From: Akkermansia sp.
Lineage (GTDB): Bacteria > Verrucomicrobiota > Verrucomicrobiia > Verrucomicrobiales > Akkermansiaceae
DNA: 54,745 bases
Assembly (NCBI GenBank): GCA_017517385.1
Contig: JAFWZG010000038.1
Coordinates: 1 to 54,745 of the forward strand
Direction of reading: 5' to 3'
In this document: positions 50,336-54,745 of the stretch, in pieces
Layout of the letters: each line of letters starts with the position of its first letter
Numbering within the stretch: position 1 is the first letter of the stretch
Program-made: the position numbers and the translations under genes
Notes under the pieces: generated by a model
Database searches by the model: none
The model's input: only the letters and a program-made list of their open reading frames with translations
Told to the model about the DNA's origin: nothing

Positions 50336-50962
50336 ATGACGAAAACAGTAAAATCACTTGCCGTGAGCGTGCTGGGCATACTCACAGCATTTTCCTTCTG
50401 TAGCGCCCCTGCAGAAGCGAATCAGGGAGTGAGCCAAGGCTTTGTAATGCCCTCCGCTCCATCTCCTTCAGCTAGGCCGGATTCCCGCCTTCCCCGGCTG
50501 GGCCGCGATAAGCATGGTATGCCGTTCTATCATCCTGCACAGCTCAACCGCGTTGTGCGCACCACGGCTTATACGCACACGGAAAGTGACCATATTGGCT
50601 ATGGTCCACGCAATGCCATCGGCACAACGCTGAAATACACCGAACAGGTACGCAGTGCCGCGGCAGACTGGTCCGTTTATCCGCTCGGAACACGTTTCCG
50701 CATCAAGGGGCAACCATACATTTACGTGATTGACGACTACGGCAGTGCTCTTGTGGGCACCGGCACCATCGATATTTACCAGCCCACGCCTGAGCTTATG
50801 CGCCGCTGGGGCCGCCGAGTGGTGGAGATTCAGATTATACAGTGGGGCTCATCTCAGCAGAGCATGCGAACCCTTCAGGGCCGTACCGGTTACCGCCACT
50901 GTGCCCGCATGCAGGCCGCCCTGCAGCAGCAGAGCCGCCACCGCAACACTGCCAGACGCTGA
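50336..50962 (+). CDS. Secreted 3D-domain (RlpA/MltA-like barrel) protein
   Basis: The 208-residue product has a signal peptide (to about residue 28, ending AEA), a Pro/Ser-rich linker, and from about residue 75 a double-psi beta barrel of the 3D type. The three Asp that name the domain are visible: AADWSVYPLGTRF, VIDDYG and GTIDIY. The barrel opens with VRTTAYTHTESDHIGYG. 3D domains occur in lytic transglycosylases and resuscitation factors, so peptidoglycan binding or cleavage is likely. The C-terminus is Arg/Gln-rich. Terminator follows. Confidence 0.85.
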   Translation: MTKTVKSLAVSVLGILTAFSFCSAPAEANQGVSQGFVMPSAPSPSARPDSRLPRLGRDKHGMPFYHPAQLNRVVRTTAYTHTESDHIGYGPRNAIGTTLKYTEQVRSAAADWSVYPLGTRFRIKGQPYIYVIDDYGSALVGTGTIDIYQPTPELMRRWGRRVVEIQIIQWGSSQQSMRTLQGRTGYRHCARMQAALQQQSRHRNTARR

Positions 50963-50989
50963 TAAAAACAGCTAAACATTCCTTACCAT

Positions 50990-51029
50990 AAGAACCCCGC
51001 CTAGCGTCGAAGTCAGGCGGGGTTCTTCA
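50990..51029. terminator. Bidirectional terminator
   Basis: Perfect 13-base-pair stem: AAGAACCCCGCCT (50990-51002), 12-base loop, AGGCGGGGTTCTT (51015-51027). It lies between the convergent 3D-domain gene and the 172-residue protein gene, and its A/T ends suit both directions. Confidence 0.85.
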
Positions 51030-51051
51030 TTTCAAAATAAGAAAAGAAAAC

Positions 51052-51570
51052 TTACTGAAGGTCTGCCAAGATGTTAAGGATTTCGCTGACGACCTCTTCC
51101 AGCTCCGGGCAATTATAGTACGCCCTGCGCTCAAGCTGAGATGTTACCTCATCCAATCTATCCAGAAGCTCCTGCACTGAGGTATCAGCTGCAAGTTCCA
51201 TCTGAAAATCTTCATATTCTCCTGCTCCAATATCAATGGCCATGGACTCCAGAGAACGTGCTTCCTGCAGCAGCTCCTGAAGCTGCTCTGCCACTTCCTC
51301 GGGCACAGCTGCCACCAAATCACCGGAAAGATGCTCCAGAAGCCCCTGCACGATGGAAAGCTGGGCCATAAGACAACGTGTAGCAATGTTTGCCTCATTA
51401 TCTCCCGCCGGGTCGGATTCCAAAAAGTTGCTACCACCATCATCCAGAGCTGCAGCCTCTGCTGCCATAGCTGCGCCGGGGTCAGACTCAGCAGAATACG
51501 TCATCGGATAAGCGATGAGCTGACCGCAACACACTGCAGAAGTTAATACATACATTGATTTGTGCATCAT
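51052..51570 (-). CDS. Hypothetical secreted acidic helical protein, 172 residues
   Basis: No family recognised. A signal peptide (MMHKSMYVLTSAVCCGQLIAYP) is followed by an acidic, Ala/Gly-rich segment and then two long amphipathic helices rich in Leu and Glu (for example VAEQLQELLQEARSLESM and QELLDRLDEVTSQLERR). This suggests a helical hairpin or coiled coil. Two cysteines (about residues 66 and 154) may form a disulphide. The start may be ATG 51570 or 51567; the longer frame needs a TTG. No clear promoter. Confidence 0.6.
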   Translation of the reverse strand: MMHKSMYVLTSAVCCGQLIAYPMTYSAESDPGAAMAAEAAALDDGGSNFLESDPAGDNEANIATRCLMAQLSIVQGLLEHLSGDLVAAVPEEVAEQLQELLQEARSLESMAIDIGAGEYEDFQMELAADTSVQELLDRLDEVTSQLERRAYYNCPELEEVVSEILNILADLQ

Positions 51571-51655
51571 ATGCAAATAGGAACTATTTAGGATAGCTTA
51601 ACATATTCAGCGTTGAATTCAAGCACGAAATCAGGCTTACGTAAAAAAATAGGGT

Positions 51656-51677
51656 ACAAAAAAGAGCCTTCAGGCTG
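51656..51677 (-). terminator. Short hairpin at the end of recG
   Basis: On the minus strand AGCC-TGAA-GGCT (51665-51676) with flanking C/G, then CTTTTTTG (T-run at 51658-51663). The stem is only four to five pairs and overlaps the recG stop codon. Probably a weak terminator. Confidence 0.35.
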
Positions 51678-53796
51678 TCACGCCATAATCAGCCTCGGGT
51701 GCCACCAGTTCCCGCAAGGGAATGTGAGTCGGCTGCTGCAGCTGCGGATCCGCCTCCAGAATAGCGGCGGCATCACGAGAAGCGCGATGGATGAGGCGCA
51801 TATCCGTAAGCCATTCAGCAAAGCGCACAGCCCCCAGCCCGCTCTGAGCAGTTCCGAGCACATCACCAGGGCCGCGGAGGCGGAAATCCTCCTCAGCAAT
51901 TTCAAATCCATTCAGCGTACGGCAAAGCACCTCCAGTTTCTCACGCCCGGGCTCACCGGGCTTAGCGTCAGAGAGCAGAATGCAATAGCTCTTATGCTGC
52001 CCGCGGCCAATACGGCCTCGCAGCTGGTGCAACTGGGAAAGCCCGAAGGAGTCCGCATCATTAATAATCATCACAGTGGCATTCGGCACATCAACCCCCA
52101 CCTCCACTACTGTGGTGGCCACGAGGATATGCGTATCATTTGCCCGGAATGCGCTCATCACTACATCTTTCTCTTCCGGAGATAAACGCCCGTGCAGCAG
52201 ACCAATCGTTTCCTGCGGAAATATACCCCTCCATTTTTCAAGTTCAGAAACAGCTGCGGCCTGCTCACGGGTATCGCTCTCCTCGATAAGAGGTGCGACG
52301 ATGTAAATCTGCCTACCGGCCTCAAGCTCCGACTTCATGAAGGTAATGATACGCTTCATATGGTTGGGATTACGAAGGGCCGTGATAATCTCACCACGGT
52401 TTGCCGGCAGCTCATCAATAACAGAGACGTCCAAATCCCCATATAAAGTCAGCGTCAAAGTGCGGGGAATGGGAGTAGCGGTCATCACCAACACATCCGG
52501 ATTTTCACCACTGCTCACAAACTGCTCCCGCTGAGCCACACCAAACTTATGCTGTTCATCCACAACGGCAAGCACAAGATTGCGCGGGCGATTCTTGCGG
52601 TACAGTAAAGCATGAGTGCCCACCAGCAAGCGGGGAGTATCATCCGCTTCATCCGGGTTATCCGGCACGTAGCCAACATCCTCTGCGCGATCAGAAGTGC
52701 GCAGGGAAAGGCGAACATCCATCCCGGCTAGTAGACGATTGAAATTGTTAAAATGCTGTTCTGCAAGAATCTGCGTAGGCGCAATAAGGGCCGCAGTACC
52801 GCCACTTTCCACCGCCAACAGCATAGCACAAAGAGCCACCAGTGTCTTACCACTGCCCACATCCCCCTGCAGCAGGCGGTTCATCTGGCGCGGGCTTGCC
52901 ATATCAGCCCTGATTTCTTCCACACAGCGGGTCTGTGCCGAAGTAAGGCGAAAAGGCAGGCTCTCCAGCAGCTCTTGTAAATAGCCGTCCGTTGTAACAT
53001 TTACTCTACCCATCCTTCCCTGAGAGCGGCGGCGGCGCCAAGCCACACGGAATTGGCTTTCAAAACATTCCGCCAGAGCAAAGCGCAGGCGGGCCTTACG
53101 GTTATTCTCCGGCTCAGCCGGGAAGTGCAAATCCTGCAAGGCCTCACGGAACGGATACGTAGGCGCCACATCATACCCCGGCGGAGTAAGCTGAACAGGC
53201 AGCTCCGCCAGAAGCTCCCACACAAGCTGACGAAAACGCCTCACTCCCATACCGGAAATTCCGCGGTATATCGGCACAATACGCCCAGTGTGAATGAGCA
53301 CCGTCTCCGGGCCAGCCTCCCTCAGAGGGGCTTCCATCCCCCCCATGGCAATTTCCTGCAGTCGATACCCGGCATCCTCTTCCTCCATGATTTCAAAATC
53401 CGGATTTATCATGGTGAGCTTACCACCAAACTCCCGAACTTTACCATACACGGAAAGATTCATCCCGGTAGCCAACAGCTTTGCTACATAGGGCATATTA
53501 AACCAGCGCAGCAGCAACCGGGCTCCATATGGGTCATTCTCGCCACCCACACTCACCTCATAATAGCGAGTGCGGGCAAAACGCCAACCGGCACTGTATA
53601 CGTGCACCGGCACACTCGCAGTCTCGCCGTTCACGAGTGAGGCAATCGGCTTGGTGCTGCGGCGATCCTCATAACGCCGAGGAATCTGCAGCAAGATATC
53701 CCCCACGGTTCGGAAAGATGCCGCGTGAAGAGCATGCAGCTCACGCGAGCTTAGCAAGGAAAGCCCCTCCAGATTATCTGTGAGTGTCAAAGGCAC
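51670..53796 (-). CDS. recG: ATP-dependent DNA helicase RecG
   Basis: Reverses stalled forks and processes junctions and R-loops. In the 708-residue product, an N-terminal wedge/OB domain (about 1-250) is followed by the helicase core with Walker A LQGDVGSGKTL near 315 and Walker B DEQHKFG near 412. Then come MTATPIPRTL, the VEVGVDVPNATVM motif, QLRGRIGRG and the C-terminal TRG motif region. It starts with GTG 53796, since no ATG precedes the conserved start. It lies 26 bases after the amidase gene, probably as an operon. Confidence 0.95.
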   Translation of the reverse strand: MPLTLTDNLEGLSLLSSRELHALHAASFRTVGDILLQIPRRYEDRRSTKPIASLVNGETASVPVHVYSAGWRFARTRYYEVSVGGENDPYGARLLLRWFNMPYVAKLLATGMNLSVYGKVREFGGKLTMINPDFEIMEEEDAGYRLQEIAMGGMEAPLREAGPETVLIHTGRIVPIYRGISGMGVRRFRQLVWELLAELPVQLTPPGYDVAPTYPFREALQDLHFPAEPENNRKARLRFALAECFESQFRVAWRRRRSQGRMGRVNVTTDGYLQELLESLPFRLTSAQTRCVEEIRADMASPRQMNRLLQGDVGSGKTLVALCAMLLAVESGGTAALIAPTQILAEQHFNNFNRLLAGMDVRLSLRTSDRAEDVGYVPDNPDEADDTPRLLVGTHALLYRKNRPRNLVLAVVDEQHKFGVAQREQFVSSGENPDVLVMTATPIPRTLTLTLYGDLDVSVIDELPANRGEIITALRNPNHMKRIITFMKSELEAGRQIYIVAPLIEESDTREQAAAVSELEKWRGIFPQETIGLLHGRLSPEEKDVVMSAFRANDTHILVATTVVEVGVDVPNATVMIINDADSFGLSQLHQLRGRIGRGQHKSYCILLSDAKPGEPGREKLEVLCRTLNGFEIAEEDFRLRGPGDVLGTAQSGLGAVRFAEWLTDMRLIHRASRDAAAILEADPQLQQPTHIPLRELVAPEADYGVTA

Positions 53797-53817
53797 GGAG
53801 CTTCACCCGGTCAACAA

Positions 53818-53839
53818 GCCGCTCAACGATTTGAGCGGC
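53818..53839 (-). other. Perfect hairpin between the amidase gene and recG
   Basis: GCCGCTCAA (53818-53826), loop CGAT, TTGAGCGGC (53831-53839): nine perfect pairs overlapping the amidase stop codon. The minus-strand sequence after it (TTGTTGACC) has only a poor T-run. It may attenuate transcription into recG or protect the amidase mRNA end rather than terminate fully. Confidence 0.5.
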
Positions 53840-54512
53840 CCGCATTAATACAGCGGTAATAATAATCCACGCGTGAGAGGAACCACCCCCACTTCGGGCC
53901 GGGGCGTCCATTTGTCATGAGTGGCATGGGACAATTCTTACCCGTCCAGTGGTGGTGAGGCACTACTCGGCGGAGGTTTATACCATAGCGGCTCATAAGA
54001 ACGGCCGTGAGCTTAGCGGTGCGATCCCAAGTACGGAAATGGTTATGCCCTCTACTCTCACACTCGCACATTTCAATACCGATGGAGTGCCTGTTACCGG
54101 CCTCGGTACCGGCATGCCAACCGGACTCATTTAGGGGCAGATTCTGAACCACCATAAATTGGTCCACCGTGAAGTGCCAGCTTCTGTTCGTGAAAGCACC
54201 ACGGCAGAGAGCACGTGAGTGCTGCATGGCCGTGGAAGAAGCAGAATGATTTGCCGTGCTGTGAATGGTAATGAAGGAGGGACGCATGCGGTGCGAACCA
54301 CGGCGCTGCCTAGAGCCGCGGGGCATCATTCGGATTTTGATATTCGCCTCACGTGCCAGACGACTGATGGAACGGGGTATAATCTGCCTGCCATCCGGCC
54401 TGAACTTAAAGGCAGGGGGTGTTCTCAGATATGAGTTCTGGCTCTGCTGCTGGCAGCCAAAAAGACAAGCCAGGACAAGGGCAAAAAGAGCCACCAGTGT
54501 ACGATACGCCAT
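53823..54512 (-). CDS. N-acetylmuramoyl-L-alanine amidase lipoprotein (Amidase_2)
   Basis: Zinc amidase that cuts the lactyl amide bond of peptidoglycan, for turnover or recycling. The 229-residue product has lipobox LFGC (Cys20) and a basic linker (about 25-75). The Amidase_2/PGRP-type domain follows: FITIHSTAN with the first zinc His, WHFTVDQFMVVQNLP, GWHAGTEAGNRHSIGIEMCE, and HHHWTGKNCPM with the second zinc His and Cys ligand. It is expected to face the periplasm from a membrane anchor. Its own promoter stands six bases upstream. Confidence 0.9.
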   Translation of the reverse strand: MAYRTLVALFALVLACLFGCQQQSQNSYLRTPPAFKFRPDGRQIIPRSISRLAREANIKIRMMPRGSRQRRGSHRMRPSFITIHSTANHSASSTAMQHSRALCRGAFTNRSWHFTVDQFMVVQNLPLNESGWHAGTEAGNRHSIGIEMCECESRGHNHFRTWDRTAKLTAVLMSRYGINLRRVVPHHHWTGKNCPMPLMTNGRPGPKWGWFLSRVDYYYRCINAGRSNR

Positions 54513-54518
54513 GCCGCT

Positions 54519-54547
54519 ATTCTGCCATGAGCGTACCTGTTTAGCAA
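54519..54547 (-). promoter_or_regulatory. Promoter of the amidase-recG operon
   Basis: Minus strand: -35 TTGCTA (54542-54547), 17-base spacer, -10 CAGAAT (54519-54524), six bases before ATG 54512. Predicted leaderless transcript. Confidence 0.6.
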
Positions 54548-54668
54548 GCCGAATTTATTCTCCTTCGTAAAAAAAACTGACATGCAGCCGGTCTAAAAAC
54601 AAGCAAATTGAGTCAATTATAATTTGAGCAAAATCTGATTTTTTCTGAAAAATCGATTTTGTAGTTCG

Positions 54669-54692
54669 GCATTGCCCAAAATTGGGCAATGC
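54669..54692. repeat. Inverted repeat, 11-base arms, 2-base loop
   Basis: GCATTGCCCAA (54669-54679), centre AA, TTGGGCAATGC (54682-54692). Nearly perfect palindrome, suited to binding a dimeric regulator or forming a cruciform. The GCATTGCC core recurs at 54721-54728. Confidence 0.7.
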
Positions 54693-54704
54693 AGTAGCTG
54701 GACT

Positions 54705-54745
54705 TGGGAGAGGGGGAAGTGCATTGCCACTTCCCACCTCTCCCA
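54705..54745. repeat. Long imperfect inverted repeat at the window end
   Basis: TGGGAGAGGGGGAAGTG (54705-54721), loop CATTGC, and CACTTCCCACCTCTCCCA (54728-54745): about 16 pairs with a small bulge. The loop carries the same CATTGC core as the neighbouring palindrome. It reaches the last base of the window, so its true extent is unknown. Confidence 0.65.

Larger units (their letters stand above)
54513..54745. other. Right-edge intergenic region with palindromes
   Basis: After the amidase promoter this AT-rich region contains several inverted repeats and no convincing gene. The repeats include GATTTTT/AAAAATC near 54639-54656 and the two larger ones listed separately. The 60-residue minus-strand frame at 54555-54737 runs across the palindromes and looks spurious. 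The structure continues past the window end. Confidence 0.5.

Noticed and set aside
54555..54737. 60-codon minus-strand frame at the right edge
   Set aside because: It spans the palindromes, is low-complexity at its start, and has no initiation signal or recognisable feature.

Overview
Organism. The window is one gene-dense bacterial contig with no rRNA, tRNA, CRISPR or prophage visible. GC content is moderately high. The gene set is: complex I genes nuoD-N, an mcsA / mcsB-like / clpC cluster, single-chain class I fumarase, YifB/ComM, a GH75 chitosanase-like protein, an LpxG/YkuE-type phosphoesterase and many small lipoproteins. This best fits the PVC superphylum, most likely a member of Verrucomicrobiota related to Akkermansiaceae. 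That placement is inference from gene content and protein style, not from a marker gene.

Layout. 1-209: edge region with short degenerate repeats. 210-1942 (-): coaB-rsgA. 2038-3213 (+): membrane metallophosphoesterase, overlapping tail to tail with maf. 3185-10168 (-): recombinase-like gene, a 45-residue lipoprotein, hflX, L,D-transpeptidase, comM, ilvA, maf. 10358-17322 (+): mannose-1-phosphate guanylyltransferase, ruvX, Tat-exported metallo-beta-lactamase-fold hydrolase, ftsK and two small envelope proteins. 17494-30544 (+): nuoDEFGHIJKLMN, closed by a strong hairpin. 30624-34088 (-): SDR, GH75-like protein, ruvA, small membrane protein. 34205-38580 (+): fumarase, terminator, membrane protein, cdsA, lipid kinase. 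38660-39346 (-): secreted protein with a possible caspase-like His/Cys pair. 39465-43858 (+): mcsA, a degenerate mcsB, clpC. 43935-45203 (-): hisS. 45340-48406 (+): trmB, tgt, yajC, aroE. 48505-50962 (+): Sel1-repeat protein and 3D-domain protein. 51052-54512 (-): small secreted protein, recG, amidase lipoprotein. 54513-54745: palindrome-rich edge. No stretch longer than 300 bases lacks a gene.

How the genes work together. The nuo genes build the membrane arm, the quinone module and the NADH module of complex I; nuoA, B and C must lie elsewhere. Fumarase feeds the same central carbon and respiratory metabolism. Envelope building is a recurring theme (L,D-transpeptidase, amidase, 3D protein, CdsA, lipid kinase, GMP, phosphoesterase, YajC). 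DNA maintenance is covered by ruvA, ruvX, recG and ftsK, and translation quality by rsgA, hflX, hisS, trmB and tgt.

Most interesting. (1) Consensus sigma70-type promoters lie so close to start codons (often 6-12 nt from the -10 box) that many transcripts look leaderless, and operon genes almost all lack a Shine-Dalgarno sequence. (2) The McsB homologue between mcsA and clpC has lost most catalytic residues and looks like a pseudokinase. (3) Tgt has lost all four zinc ligands. (4) NuoH carries an insertion of about 45 residues next to the quinone site. (5) A tyrosine-recombinase-fold protein has lost half its catalytic residues. Promoters, terminators and start choices are read from sequence only.
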